DNA of 47,312 bases, from assembly GCA_022071955.1 (NCBI GenBank), contig JAJVIM010000028.1:41522-88833 (forward strand). Reading direction: 5' to 3'. The notes beneath the pieces are model-generated. The model was given only the letters and a program-made list of their open reading frames with translations, did no database searches and was not told the origin of the DNA. Shown here piece by piece: positions 26,622-35,590 of this stretch. The first letter of the stretch is position 1; the number at the start of each line of letters is the position of its first letter. This DNA comes from Anaerolineae bacterium. GTDB lineage: Bacteria; Chloroflexota; Anaerolineae; 4572-78; J111. A program made the position numbers and the translations under genes.

Positions 26622-28040
26622 TCATCCTTCACCCTTTACCGCCCCCCGCGCTCGCGCCACCAGGCCCGCTGCCCAGCCGGGTGAACCGGCCGCATGCAGG
26701 TGGGTGTACGCCGCCAGAATATTGTGATAAACCAGGCCATCACGCCCGCCGCCAAAACCGTTACCACGCTTTAGCTGGTAGGCAAAAGGTAAATCGCCGG
26801 CCAAATTGATCACGTGCGAATTGTGAAATTCGTGGCCGCGGATGGTTGTATAGCGGGGCAGTAACAGGTTGCCGGGCAGCGCCTCGGCCATAACGTAACC
26901 GTGCCCCTGCGGCTGCGGGGTCATTTCCACATCACAGGGCAACGCGCCCACCATGTCAACCGAGCGAGTATCCCATTTGATTCGCCGGGCCAGGTACATC
27001 AGCCCGCCACACTCGGCGTAAATGAGCAGCCCATTGGCGGCTGCCACGCGGATGTCTTGTCGCAGGCGACGGTTGGCCGCCAGTTCGTCCATAAACATTT
27101 CCGGGAAGCCCCCGCCAATGTACAGGGCATCCACCCGGGGCAAACTGGTATCGCACAGGGCATCAATAAAAACCAGCTCGGCGCCCGACTCTTCCAACGC
27201 TTCCAGGTTTTCCGGGTAATAAAAGGTAAACGCCCGGTCACGCACAACTCCAATCCGAACCGATACATCATTTTTAGGTGCGGCGGTCAAAACCGGCTCA
27301 TCCCCGGCCTCGTTGGGCAGCGGCGGGGCCGCACGGGCAATGGCCAGCACCGCATCGAGATCAACGTATTGTTCCACGGCCTGACGACAGGCGGCCAGGG
27401 CCGGAATCAGCTCATCGTTTTCTGCGCGAGGAATCAAACCCAGGTGACGGTCGGGGATGGTTAGCGCCTCCCGGCGAGGCAGCACCCCCACCACCGGCAG
27501 GTGGCAGTGGTGCTCAATGGCCTGGCGCAGTTTGGTTTCGTGCCGGCTTTGAGCCACATTATTTAAAATCACACCGGCAATGTTGGTCTCCGGCTCAAAA
27601 GTTTGATACCCGTGTACCAACGCCGCCACGCTGCGCGACATCCGGGCCGTATTGACTACCAAAATAACCGGAGCTTGCAAGCTGCGAGCCACGGCCGCGG
27701 TGCTGCCGTCGCCGTCATCATCCGGGCTGTCGTACAGGCCGTGGTTACCTTCAATCAGGCTGATGGCCGCTCCAGCGGCGCCGCGTTTAAAAGCTCGCCG
27801 CAGGCTGGCCGCCGAGATCAAAAAAAACGGGTCCAGCGAGCGGCAAACCCGCGCGCCAGCGCCGCTCAGCCACGAAGGGTCAATGTAGTCAGGTCCTTTT
27901 TTAAACGGCTGAACCACCAGCCCACGAGCAGACAGCGCCGCACATAACCCAACCGTTATCGTGGTTTTGCCGCTCCGGCCCTGTGGCGCGGCAACAACCA
28001 GACGGGGATGAGGTAAAGGATTGCTCAAAACAGTAGACAT
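26622..28040 (-). CDS. dsrN: Siroheme a,c-diamide synthase (cobyrinate a,c-diamide synthase family)
   Basis: 472 residues, CobB/CbiA family. An N-terminal dethiobiotin-synthetase-like ATPase has P-loop APQGRSGKTT (about residues 18-27) and SLIEGNHGLYD. A C-terminal class I glutamine amidotransferase-like domain has nucleophile Cys in YAECGGLMYL and a His in RGHEFHNSHV. In dsr loci this family is DsrN, which amidates siroheme for DsrAB; the location 7 nt behind a ferredoxin gene in the dsr cluster makes this the best reading. Cobalamin synthesis is the alternative, but no other cob gene except cobA is near. I chose ATG 28040 because longer versions would overlap the ferredoxin gene; its Shine-Dalgarno is weak, so it may be translationally coupled. 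Confidence 0.87.
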   Translation of the reverse strand: MSTVLSNPLPHPRLVVAAPQGRSGKTTITVGLCAALSARGLVVQPFKKGPDYIDPSWLSGAGARVCRSLDPFFLISAASLRRAFKRGAAGAAISLIEGNHGLYDSPDDDGDGSTAAVARSLQAPVILVVNTARMSRSVAALVHGYQTFEPETNIAGVILNNVAQSRHETKLRQAIEHHCHLPVVGVLPRREALTIPDRHLGLIPRAENDELIPALAACRQAVEQYVDLDAVLAIARAAPPLPNEAGDEPVLTAAPKNDVSVRIGVVRDRAFTFYYPENLEALEESGAELVFIDALCDTSLPRVDALYIGGGFPEMFMDELAANRRLRQDIRVAAANGLLIYAECGGLMYLARRIKWDTRSVDMVGALPCDVEMTPQPQGHGYVMAEALPGNLLLPRYTTIRGHEFHNSHVINLAGDLPFAYQLKRGNGFGGGRDGLVYHNILAAYTHLHAAGSPGWAAGLVARARGAVKGEG

Positions 28041-28047
28041 AGCAGGG

Positions 28048-28248
28048 TCACATTTCGGTGACGGTGATGGCGCCTTCTTCACACACCGCCTCACACGACA
28101 TACAGCCAATGCACTCGTCGGGGTCGCCGGTGAAAATGGCATATTTTTTGCCGTCCTCTTCAACAATGGCAATCATCTCGTTGGGACAATTATCAACACA
28201 CTCCGCACAAGCCTGGCATTTGTCAATATCAATGGTTACAATGAACAT
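28048..28248 (-). CDS. 2[4Fe-4S] ferredoxin
   Basis: 66 residues with two CxxCxxC..CP-type groups: CQACAECVDNCPNE near residue 11 and CIGCMSCEAVCEEG near 46, the pattern of a bacterial dicluster ferredoxin. ATG 28248, preceded by GGAGAAA, is preferred over the TTG 12 nt upstream. It is a small soluble electron carrier. Its place between the DsrE-like gene and dsrN, in the same cluster as dsrABD, suggests it delivers electrons to or from DsrAB or the CCG proteins, as proposed for ferredoxins found in some archaeal and bacterial dsr loci. Confidence 0.9.
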   Translation of the reverse strand: MFIVTIDIDKCQACAECVDNCPNEMIAIVEEDGKKYAIFTGDPDECIGCMSCEAVCEEGAITVTEM

Positions 28249-28271
28249 AGGTTTCTCCAATTTTTAGGGAA

Positions 28272-28649
28272 TTAAAAATTCAACACCAAATTTGCCTCAA
28301 GCCCGCCGGTGATCAGAAAAGATGGGCCAACCAGGCTGTCCACCTCGTCAATCAAGTCACCGGGCGACATATCATTCATTTTCAGGGCGGCATCACAAAC
28401 ATTAAATACAACACCGGCCTGTAACGCTGCCTGGATAAAATCGCTCACGGGGCGGCCTCCCTCTTTGGCGTATACACTATTGGCCACGCCTTGTTTAAGC
28501 AGCAGGGCGCTCTGCAAAATAAAGCAAATGCTAACCCTGGCCCCCTGATCCGCCGCCTGTTTGGCAAAGAAAAATGGCGCTGCGCACCGTTCCGGGGTAG
28601 CGGGACCGCATGTGGCTACAATAAACACTCTGGCATCTTTTGGACTCAC
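28272..28649 (-). CDS. DsrE/DsrF-like family protein
   Basis: 125 residues with the alpha/beta DsrE-like fold pattern. It opens VFIVATCGPATPERCAAPF, has a central hydrophobic strand, and carries the Cys-containing segment FNVCDAALKMNDM at about residues 83-95, the position of the active Cys in the family. A hydrophobic C-terminal strand (LITGGLEANLVLNF) closes it. DsrE-family proteins carry or relay sulfane sulfur. Here it stands alone, without dsrF/dsrH, so it is not the DsrEFH complex of sulfur oxidisers. The start is GTG 28649 with GGAGAC 8 nt upstream. The sulfur-handling role is inferred. Confidence 0.78.
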   Translation of the reverse strand: MSPKDARVFIVATCGPATPERCAAPFFFAKQAADQGARVSICFILQSALLLKQGVANSVYAKEGGRPVSDFIQAALQAGVVFNVCDAALKMNDMSPGDLIDEVDSLVGPSFLITGGLEANLVLNF

Positions 28650-28679
28650 ACTGTGTCTCCGTTGAAAACAGGTTCAGGT

Positions 28680-30767
28680 TTATCTGGATGAAATTTGCCG
28701 GGCGGCCTCGCTTGCCTGATCAAAGGCCATCTCGGCTTTGGCCGGGTCAATCGGCGCAAAAGTTTTGGCCAGAGCCAGCGATGCCTCAACCGGAGCCAGC
28801 GGGTTGCCGCTGACGCGAGCCGCCAGAGCCAGATTCAAAGCTCGTTCAAAGGTGAGCCGCTCCCCGGTAGCGGCGGCAATAACCCGCAGGGCCTCGGCCT
28901 TGTCTGTTTCACGCTGCATTTTGTCCACCACGGCTAACGCCGTCTGCGGATTGGTGTTGGCCCAGGCCACCGCCAGCGCCCGCAGCGGATAAGTATCACG
29001 CAAGTTATCAGCTTCGGCCCAGGCAAGTTGGACCTGCCCCAAAGCAGTGAGCGCCTCCACCCGGTAGTAGGGCGACTCAATTGACTGGGCCAGCGCCGTA
29101 TCTTTTTGGGCAATGGCGATGTCTCGCAGAGCCAGGTCGCGCAGGGTGGCATCGGCAATTTGGCGCGCCGCCTCAATGTTGCCCCATGCCCCGGCGATAG
29201 CTGCCTGAGCGCGCGCCCGGTCAAATGGATTGCTGATGGCCGCTGTTGAAGCCCAGGCTTCTTCAAATTGGCCCAACCGGTACAGCGCGGCGGCGCGAGC
29301 ATCGGGATAGGCCGGGTCAATTTGGTTCACCAATGCGGCATCACCGGAGCGGGCGGCCAAATCGCTGAGGGCATAAGCCAGCGGCACGCCGGTTACACCG
29401 GACAGGGTTTGCCTGGCCTCGTCAAACAGACTCCGGTCGCCGGAGCGAAGCGCAATTTCACCCAGCAGTCTGGCCCGGCTGACCGGGTCGGCCACCTGCC
29501 GGGCAGAGTCTATCGCCTGCGGATAAAGCGACGAGTCGCCAGAGAGTTCGGCAATTTCCGACACAGCCCAGGCCCGCAACGCCGGGTCATTAATCTGCCG
29601 GGTAACAGCCAACCCTTGAACCGGATCGAGGGCAGCCCAGGTAACAGCGATAGCCCGGACATCCAGTTCACGGTAGGGGCCGGCGCTACTGTTGGCTACG
29701 GCCAGCGCTTCCCGCAGGATTTTTTGGGCCTGGGCCGGATTAACCGAAGCCCATTCGGCGGCGATGAGCCGCAACCCCCAGGCCCGCGAATTGGCTGCCA
29801 TGAGACGATTGGACACCAGCCAGGCTTTTTCCTGAAAATCCGGCGAGCCAACTGCCTCCTCTTGGGCGGCCTGGGCCTGCCCCCACAAGGCCGGAGTGTT
29901 GAGCTGGACTTCGTTAGCCGCAGCCAGGGCGTCGGTTAGCATATCGGCGGCTTGTTGCGGGTTGGCATTGGCGCGAGCCGCTCCCACACGGGCCAGCATC
30001 CAGGCGCGAGCGAGGGCGCGGTCGGCGGTGGTGGCTGCGCGGGCAGCGGTATCAATCGCTGTTTGGCGAGCCTGAGCTTCGGCGCTGGTGGTTTCTACCG
30101 GCGCCGACCAGACTCGGAAAATGGGCAGCGAGAACAAAATGAAGACCAATCCCAAAAAGGCAAACGCCTTGACCCCCGGGTGAAATCTCCCCGGCCCACC
30201 GGCGGTGAAGCGAGCCGTCTGCCGCAGCCCCCAACCCAGTGAAATGAGCAGAAACAGCGTGACCAGGCCGGCAACCAGCAGAACAATATCGCGTTTAACG
30301 GTATCGGCCTGTTGGTTGAGCTGAGTGTAACTTTTGCCCAACCGATACCGGAGCTGTCCGGCTTCGGTGCTAAAGGCATTAAGGCTGGGCACCGGCGCAT
30401 CGAGCAACCGGCTATAGGTTTGGCGAGTGGCAGCAATCTGGGTATCCAGCCGGCCGGTATCAACCCAGGCCGGTAAATTGGCCCTGGCTCGGTCGAGGCC
30501 CAGCAGGAGTCGTTCGGTGTAATATATTTCCTGATGAATCTGGTAAGCGGCCGGGCAGGGATCGATCTGTTCCCGGTCCATACTACCGGCCCAGGCCAGC
30601 ACTCCGGCCGGGCGGTCATCTACGGCAGTGTGGCAACCGGCGCAGGTGTTGCCCGGCTCAAGCTGGCCGGCAGCCGTCTGGTCGGGCGCATCGGCCAAAA
30701 CAGGTACAGCCGCCAGCAGAATGACAACAGCTATGGCAACGGCCACAAATAACCGCTCGGTTTTCAT
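28680..30767 (-). CDS. Membrane monoheme cytochrome c with large helical-repeat domain
   Basis: 695 residues. It has a signal sequence (about 1-25, cleavage near VLADA), one heme motif CAGCH (C42, C45, H46), an exported helical segment (to about 155), TM helix about 161-182, a short basic loop, TM helix about 200-220, and then some 470 residues of Ala-rich helical pairs resembling HEAT/TPR-type solenoids (repeated A..IA..W..P..A..I patterns). Positive charges in the loop place the solenoid on the same side as the heme, outside the cytoplasm. I do not recognise a named family. The start is 6 nt after the small membrane-protein gene, within the NrfD/molybdopterin group, so it is likely a partner or assembly platform of that complex. 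Confidence 0.72.
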   Translation of the reverse strand: MKTERLFVAVAIAVVILLAAVPVLADAPDQTAAGQLEPGNTCAGCHTAVDDRPAGVLAWAGSMDREQIDPCPAAYQIHQEIYYTERLLLGLDRARANLPAWVDTGRLDTQIAATRQTYSRLLDAPVPSLNAFSTEAGQLRYRLGKSYTQLNQQADTVKRDIVLLVAGLVTLFLLISLGWGLRQTARFTAGGPGRFHPGVKAFAFLGLVFILFSLPIFRVWSAPVETTSAEAQARQTAIDTAARAATTADRALARAWMLARVGAARANANPQQAADMLTDALAAANEVQLNTPALWGQAQAAQEEAVGSPDFQEKAWLVSNRLMAANSRAWGLRLIAAEWASVNPAQAQKILREALAVANSSAGPYRELDVRAIAVTWAALDPVQGLAVTRQINDPALRAWAVSEIAELSGDSSLYPQAIDSARQVADPVSRARLLGEIALRSGDRSLFDEARQTLSGVTGVPLAYALSDLAARSGDAALVNQIDPAYPDARAAALYRLGQFEEAWASTAAISNPFDRARAQAAIAGAWGNIEAARQIADATLRDLALRDIAIAQKDTALAQSIESPYYRVEALTALGQVQLAWAEADNLRDTYPLRALAVAWANTNPQTALAVVDKMQRETDKAEALRVIAAATGERLTFERALNLALAARVSGNPLAPVEASLALAKTFAPIDPAKAEMAFDQASEAARQISSR

Positions 30768-30773
30768 GCTGTA

Positions 30774-30980
30774 TTACCTTTCATCCGGGTTATTTAACCG
30801 GCCGTCCGTTCCGTTTTTGGCAGCAGATCCATTGATGGAGACGCGAACGGAATCGGGCGGCGCGCTTTGAATCCAGCGGACGGTTAACCCATAAGTGGTG
30901 AGTACGCCAAGGCCAATGGCAATGACAATCATCGCGCCGATGCCGGGGGTGTCGATTAACCAGTGGGCTACTGCTTCCAT
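30774..30980 (-). CDS. Small single-pass membrane protein
   Basis: About 68 residues from ATG 30980 (preceded by CAGGT); longer in-frame starts at 31007 or 31028 have Shine-Dalgarno sequences that are too close or absent. One hydrophobic helix (GIGAMIVIAIGLGVLTTYGLTV) is followed by a polar tail. It has no motif or homology I can name. It sits between the NrfD gene and the heme-solenoid gene (7-nt gap to the latter), where accessory subunits of NrfD complexes are often found. Confidence 0.6.
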   Translation of the reverse strand: MEAVAHWLIDTPGIGAMIVIAIGLGVLTTYGLTVRWIQSAPPDSVRVSINGSAAKNGTDGRLNNPDER

Positions 30981-31016
30981 AATTACCTGCCTCTGAAAGT
31001 GGGTCATCTCCCTCGT

Positions 31017-31042
31017 CCCCTCTTCCAAATTAGGAAGAGGGG
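31017..31042. repeat. 10-bp-stem palindrome inside the cluster
   Basis: Arms 31017-31026 and 31033-31042 are perfect complements (CCCCTCTTCC type) around AAATTA. The element lies in the 133-bp spacer between the NrfD gene and the small membrane-protein gene. It resembles the palindromes at 84-110 and 10413-10430. It may act as an mRNA-stabilising or attenuating hairpin within the operon. Confidence 0.65.
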
Positions 31043-31113
31043 AGTCGCGCCAACGACGGGAGAGAGGGAGAAATTCTCATCATCTGTGGCGTAATATCAG
31101 TGGTGATAACCTC

Positions 31114-32484
31114 TCAATTGACCGACCTGACAGTAGTGCCGGTTGCCGGTAGCTTTTCCTGCTCAGCCAGCAGCCGGGCCTGGCGCTGGACAGACTCGAT
31201 GGCTTCACCCTCTTCAACTTCCCACACCGAAATGGCCGGGAAAAGTTTAAAGAACAACAGCACACACAGAGCAAACAGAGCCAGCGAGCCGAGCGTAATG
31301 GCTATCTCGGTGAGGCTGGGGATGTAGACAGCCGGCTCAAAACCCAGGGTTGAGCGGGTGAGGCTGGGAGCGACGATGAGATAGCGCTCAACCCACATGC
31401 CAAACACCACCCCAACCGACACAATAAATGTGCCGGTCGGGGTGCGCCCCTTGCGCCGCAGCAGAATGGCCAGCGGGATAATCAGGTTGGTACAAACCAT
31501 CAGCCAGAACCAGCCCCCATACTCGCCGGTGAGCCTGGCCCAAAGCACCTGCACTTCCTCCGTCATCGAACTGTAGCCGGTGGTCAGGTTTTCGGCGAGG
31601 GTAAAGTAGAGCCACAGGCCGCTAAACACCAACAGCAGCAGCCCCAGATAGTTGTACTGTTTGTCGCCAAACCACTTTTCCAGGTGCCAGGCTTTGCGCA
31701 GCAGGGTCATAAAAATAAAGAGCACCGCAATGCCGGAAAAGATGGCCCCGACAATAAAATACGGGCCCAAAATGGTACTGTGCCACATCGGTTTCATGGT
31801 CATCCCAAAAATCCACGAAACCACCGTATGCACCGAAACGCCGATGGGGATGATGACAATAGCCAGCACGCTGATGGCTTTTTCAAGCCGGCGGTGCTGT
31901 TCGTGGCTGCCGTGCCAGCCCAGGGCCAGAATGGTGTACAGCCGATGCCGCCAGGGTGGGGCACCGGTCATGTGGTCGCGCAGGCGGGCCAGGTCGGGCA
32001 GCATCGGCAGGTACAGGTAAACGCCGCTGCTCAACAGATAGACGCTGATGGCCGTAAAATCCCACAAAAAAGGCGACTGGTATCGGCCCCAGATGAACGG
32101 ATAAAAAACGCGGTCCGGGCGGCCCATGTCAATCCAAACTTGCAGCACACACAGGATCAACGCAAAAAAGGTGATGGTTTCCGCCAGGCGGGTTACAGGC
32201 CGCCGCCACTCGGCCTGGGTAACCCGCAAAATAGCCGAAATGAGCGTACCGGACATGCTGAGGCCGCTAAAAAAGATAAAGTTGCTCAGATAGATCCCCC
32301 AGTACACCGGGCGATTCAGGCCGGTAACGCCCAGCCCCAGCCACCACTGCTGGCCCAACGCCACGGCTCCCCACAGCGAAATCAGCCCCAGCAATCCGGC
32401 AACCAGCCAAAACTGTTTAGAAGTATGCCGCAGCGGTTCCAGAATAGTTTTTTCAAATTCTGATTCGCGGTAAGATTTGTTCAT
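31114..32484 (-). CDS. nrfD: NrfD/PsrC/ActC-like integral membrane subunit
   Basis: 456 residues with about ten membrane helices, of the large NrfD type found in molybdopterin complexes (PsrC, ActC, QrcD). Characteristic segments are QVWIDMGRPDR after helix 3, SVHTVVSWIFGM, and the WHSTILGPYFIVGAIFSG helix. It should anchor the ferredoxin and molybdopterin subunits and exchange electrons with menaquinone. ATG 32484 has GGAG 8 nt upstream and lies 16 nt after the ferredoxin-subunit gene. It is longer than typical DsrP (~400), and the neighbouring molybdopterin subunit argues for a complex of the CISM class instead of a plain DsrP. Confidence 0.88.
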   Translation of the reverse strand: MNKSYRESEFEKTILEPLRHTSKQFWLVAGLLGLISLWGAVALGQQWWLGLGVTGLNRPVYWGIYLSNFIFFSGLSMSGTLISAILRVTQAEWRRPVTRLAETITFFALILCVLQVWIDMGRPDRVFYPFIWGRYQSPFLWDFTAISVYLLSSGVYLYLPMLPDLARLRDHMTGAPPWRHRLYTILALGWHGSHEQHRRLEKAISVLAIVIIPIGVSVHTVVSWIFGMTMKPMWHSTILGPYFIVGAIFSGIAVLFIFMTLLRKAWHLEKWFGDKQYNYLGLLLLVFSGLWLYFTLAENLTTGYSSMTEEVQVLWARLTGEYGGWFWLMVCTNLIIPLAILLRRKGRTPTGTFIVSVGVVFGMWVERYLIVAPSLTRSTLGFEPAVYIPSLTEIAITLGSLALFALCVLLFFKLFPAISVWEVEEGEAIESVQRQARLLAEQEKLPATGTTVRSVN

Positions 32485-32500
32485 CGGGTTGCTCCAATGC

Positions 32501-33187
32501 TCACCCCTGTTTCAAGTAATAAACTTTGGGTTGCGTCCCCAGCTCTTCCTGCAACCGAAACGCCCGCGGGCTGGCGGCCAATTTGGAAACCAGACTGTTG
32601 GGGTCGTCCAGATCACCAAAGTAGCGGGCGTGGCCGGTGCAGGTTTGCACGCAGGCCGGCACAAAATCGGTGGCATTGAACACACGGCCTTCGGCCTCGG
32701 CTTTTTCTCTGGCTTTGCGTAACCGCTGCACACAAAAGGTGCATTTTTCCACCACCCCTTTGGGCCGGGGCGCTACCTCCGGGTCCGGGTTGAGGTGCGC
32801 CCGGAGCGCTTCCGGCCACTCCGGCTGATACCAATTAAAGTAACGCACCTGATACGGGCAAGCCACGGTACAAAAACGGCAGCCGATGCAACGGTCGTAA
32901 TCCACCAAAACAATGCCCTCGTCAGTTTTATAGGTAGCCTGCACCGGACAAACTTTTACACAGGGCGGGTTGTCGCAGTGCTGGCAGGGACGGGGAATAA
33001 AAGTCATTGTTACGTTTGGATATTCGCCTTCTGTAAAAGGCAACACCTCGTTCCACAAAATGGCCCGGTCCCGCCCGGCCTGATCGGGTCCGGCCACGGG
33101 GGTGTTGTTTTCCATCCGACAGGCTACGGTGCAACTCTGGCAGGCAAAGCACTTATCTAAATCGATTACCATTCCCCAGCGGGCCAT
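32501..33187 (-). CDS. Four-cluster [4Fe-4S] ferredoxin subunit (PsrB/TtrB-like)
   Basis: 228 residues, starting at ATG 33187 with AAGGAGG upstream. Four Cys groups are visible: CFACQSCTVAC (residues 13-23), CQHCDNPPCVKVC, CIGCRFCTVAC and CTFCVQRL plus CVQTC. This is the electron-transfer subunit that wires the molybdopterin catalytic subunit to NrfD. No anchor or signal is present, so Tat export would occur together with the signal-bearing catalytic subunit. It lies 14 nt after the molybdopterin gene and 16 nt before the NrfD gene. Confidence 0.9.
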   Translation of the reverse strand: MARWGMVIDLDKCFACQSCTVACRMENNTPVAGPDQAGRDRAILWNEVLPFTEGEYPNVTMTFIPRPCQHCDNPPCVKVCPVQATYKTDEGIVLVDYDRCIGCRFCTVACPYQVRYFNWYQPEWPEALRAHLNPDPEVAPRPKGVVEKCTFCVQRLRKAREKAEAEGRVFNATDFVPACVQTCTGHARYFGDLDDPNSLVSKLAASPRAFRLQEELGTQPKVYYLKQG

Positions 33188-33201
33188 CTGCGCGTGCCTC
33201 C

Positions 33202-35565
33202 TTATGCCTTGTAAATCTTGACTCGGGTTGGACTGGTGCCGGCCGTCACCAACTGATTGGGGTTGACACCCACCACCCGATTGTTGCCGGAGTCTCGGCC
33301 CCACTTAACCAGGGTACGATGCCCCTGGCCGGGCGGCAGATAAACCGCGTTGGGCCAGATGCCCTCAAACAGGCGCACCGGCGCCTGCACCCGGCCTGTC
33401 ACCGACTCCACCCAGACCAGATCGCCGTTTTGCACGCCCAGCGACTCGGCGGCGCGGGGATTGATTTCTACCCAGCTTGACCATTTCATATTGGTTTGGA
33501 GGCCGTAAGCTTCTTCCAGAGTGGGGACGATGCCATCCCAATTACAGGGCTGGGTGATCAACGTTTGCGCAACCAGCAAAAAGGGATAAGCGGCGGCTGC
33601 GGCGGAGTCGTTGGTTATAGTGGGCGGTGTGTCAAAATGGGGCAGGCAGTCCAGATCGGTGGGCGCGACCAGCGCCGCGAACAGCTCGCGCGAAAAGAAA
33701 TCAAAGCGGCCATCCTGGGGAGCGTTGAGCCGGTCTCGCCCAACTACCTCGGCCCAGGCCGGGCTGCCCGGCGCGGCATTAAAATACACCATTTCCGACC
33801 AGACCCCGTTGCTTTCAAATTTGTCCCAATCCATATCGATGCCGGACAGCCGGTGCTGCACCAGTGCCTGGTAGGTGGCCCAGGGCAGCGCTGTAGCCAC
33901 CGGCTGGCCAACCCGCGCTGCCAGATCGAGCAGCACGTCGCCCGGATTGCGGGTATCGTGCACCGGCTCTATCACCGGCTGGCGCAGCGACACCCCGGCG
34001 TAGCCGGTTCCCTCCAAATAATCGTCGCCCCACAGCTCCAAAAAAGTGCTGGCCGGTAAAATCAGGTTGGCGTGGGCTGCGCTTTCATCCAGCACCGAGG
34101 CAAAGCTGACCACAAAAGGAATTTGCTTGAGCGCCTGGGCAAACTGCCGGCCGTCGGGCGCATCGTAAACCGGGTTGGTGTTGTACAAAAAGAGCGTATT
34201 GACCGGGTAAGGCTGCCCGGCCAGCAGGCGGCCGGCCACATTTTGATATGCAGACAAAGCCAGCAGCAGTTCCGCCGAGCCGGCCGCATCCACCCGTTCC
34301 TGAGCCAGACCGGTTTGAGCCGTCGCGTCGAGGGTGAACTCCGGCCAGTCGGCCAATTGGGGAAACCGCTGCACCAGCACCCCGCCGGGCGCGTCAATCG
34401 CCCCGATCAGGGCATTGAGGGCGTGGATAGCCATTGCGGTGTACAGGCTGTTATCGCTGGACAACCCGCCGGGTTCGGTGGGCATAATGGCGACGGCGGG
34501 CCGGTTGGTGGCAAACTCGCCGGCCAACCGGGCGATGATTTCGGCGGGGACGCCGGTAATGGCTGCGGCCCGGTCCAGCGGGTAGCGTTCTAAAACCAAA
34601 TTTTTAAAGCCCTGGTGAGGCTGATCGTCTTCGTCTTTGAAGTCCTCAAAACCAAAGGTGAAGTCGCGCACAAAAGTTTCGTCGTACAGTTTGCTATTGA
34701 TGATGACGTTAGCCATCCCCAGGGCCAGTGCGCCGTAAGTGCCGGGCCGGATGGGAACCCACTCGTCGGCTTTGACGCCGGTGAGCGACAGCCGCGGGTG
34801 AACGGCCACCAGTTTGCCCCGGTCGGGCCGCCCGCGCCGCATAAAGGCCAGCGCGCCCAGGTAGCCGATGACATGGCGGCTCGATTCCAGTAAATTGCCG
34901 CCAAAGGTCATTACGTAGCGGGCGTTGTTTAAATCATAAACGGGCAAGCCGTTAATGCCCTGGGTCAGAAACATCCCCAGTCGGGCCGCCTGCTCATCCT
35001 GGCTGTGGCGAGAAATGACGTTGGGCGAACCGTAGGCGGCCATAAAACGGTTAATGAGCGCCCGCATCTGGCCGCGGGTTTCGCCGTGCATAAAGGCCAC
35101 GGTGTGGGCCTGCCCCTGCTGCCGCAGATCGGTGAGGTGTTCCGCCACCATTGCCAGGGCGTCATCCCAGGAAATTTCGGCCCAATCGCCGCTGCCGCGC
35201 TCGCCGGTTTGCAGGCGGGGATGCTCAATCCGTTCCGGGCTGTACAGCACCTCCAGCGCGGCTTGCCCTTTGAGGCAGCAAACGCCCTGATTGAGGGGGT
35301 GAAGCGGGTTTCCTTCAATTTTCACCGCCCGGCCGTTCACCACCCGCACATCCAGACCGCAGCCGGCGGGGCAGAGCGCGCAGCTAGTTTTGACCCAAAT
35401 TTCCTCAAGTGACCCCGCTGCTGCAACCTGATTTCGGATGGCCATCGAGCCATTCTGCCGGTCTAGCAAGGCCCAAACGCCGCGATGGGTGGCCATCACA
35501 GCGGCCCCAACGGCGGTAGTGGTCGCACCTAGTTTGATGAAATTGCGTCGAGAAATCTTGTCCAT
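33202..35565 (-). CDS. Tat-exported molybdopterin oxidoreductase, catalytic subunit (DMSO reductase superfamily)
   Basis: 787 residues. ATG 35565 (GGAGAA 7 nt upstream) starts MDKISRRNFIKLG, a Tat signal, so it works outside the cytoplasm. A [4Fe-4S] site C62/C65/C69/C97 precedes the molybdopterin domains (MFGG-like MTFGGNLLESSRH; ADEWVPIRPGT; C-terminal dinucleotide-binding domain with LPPGQGHRTL). Aligned by eye with relatives, the residue at the Mo-ligand position (ISRHSQDEQ) is Asp190 instead of Cys/Ser. This would make it unlike PsrA/PhsA, or it may not bind Mo at all, as in QrcB/ActB. Substrate candidates are sulfur oxyanions, polysulfide or quinol (electron-transfer only). It is followed by ferredoxin and NrfD subunits and preceded by Rieske and cytochrome c. 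Confidence 0.86.
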   Translation of the reverse strand: MDKISRRNFIKLGATTTAVGAAVMATHRGVWALLDRQNGSMAIRNQVAAAGSLEEIWVKTSCALCPAGCGLDVRVVNGRAVKIEGNPLHPLNQGVCCLKGQAALEVLYSPERIEHPRLQTGERGSGDWAEISWDDALAMVAEHLTDLRQQGQAHTVAFMHGETRGQMRALINRFMAAYGSPNVISRHSQDEQAARLGMFLTQGINGLPVYDLNNARYVMTFGGNLLESSRHVIGYLGALAFMRRGRPDRGKLVAVHPRLSLTGVKADEWVPIRPGTYGALALGMANVIINSKLYDETFVRDFTFGFEDFKDEDDQPHQGFKNLVLERYPLDRAAAITGVPAEIIARLAGEFATNRPAVAIMPTEPGGLSSDNSLYTAMAIHALNALIGAIDAPGGVLVQRFPQLADWPEFTLDATAQTGLAQERVDAAGSAELLLALSAYQNVAGRLLAGQPYPVNTLFLYNTNPVYDAPDGRQFAQALKQIPFVVSFASVLDESAAHANLILPASTFLELWGDDYLEGTGYAGVSLRQPVIEPVHDTRNPGDVLLDLAARVGQPVATALPWATYQALVQHRLSGIDMDWDKFESNGVWSEMVYFNAAPGSPAWAEVVGRDRLNAPQDGRFDFFSRELFAALVAPTDLDCLPHFDTPPTITNDSAAAAAYPFLLVAQTLITQPCNWDGIVPTLEEAYGLQTNMKWSSWVEINPRAAESLGVQNGDLVWVESVTGRVQAPVRLFEGIWPNAVYLPPGQGHRTLVKWGRDSGNNRVVGVNPNQLVTAGTSPTRVKIYKA

Positions 35566-35590
35566 ACTTGTTCTCCAGAGACGCTCCCGC

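Noticed and set aside
26622..28040. CbiA for cobalamin synthesis
   Set aside because: No cobalamin genes surround it except the shared precursor enzyme; the position among dsrABD, ferredoxin and DsrE-like genes favours DsrN.
31114..35565. Calling the molybdopterin/ferredoxin/NrfD genes alternative complex III
   Set aside because: No pentaheme ActA, ActD or ActF equivalent is present and the ferredoxin and molybdopterin subunits are separate with a Tat signal; a general CISM label is safer.
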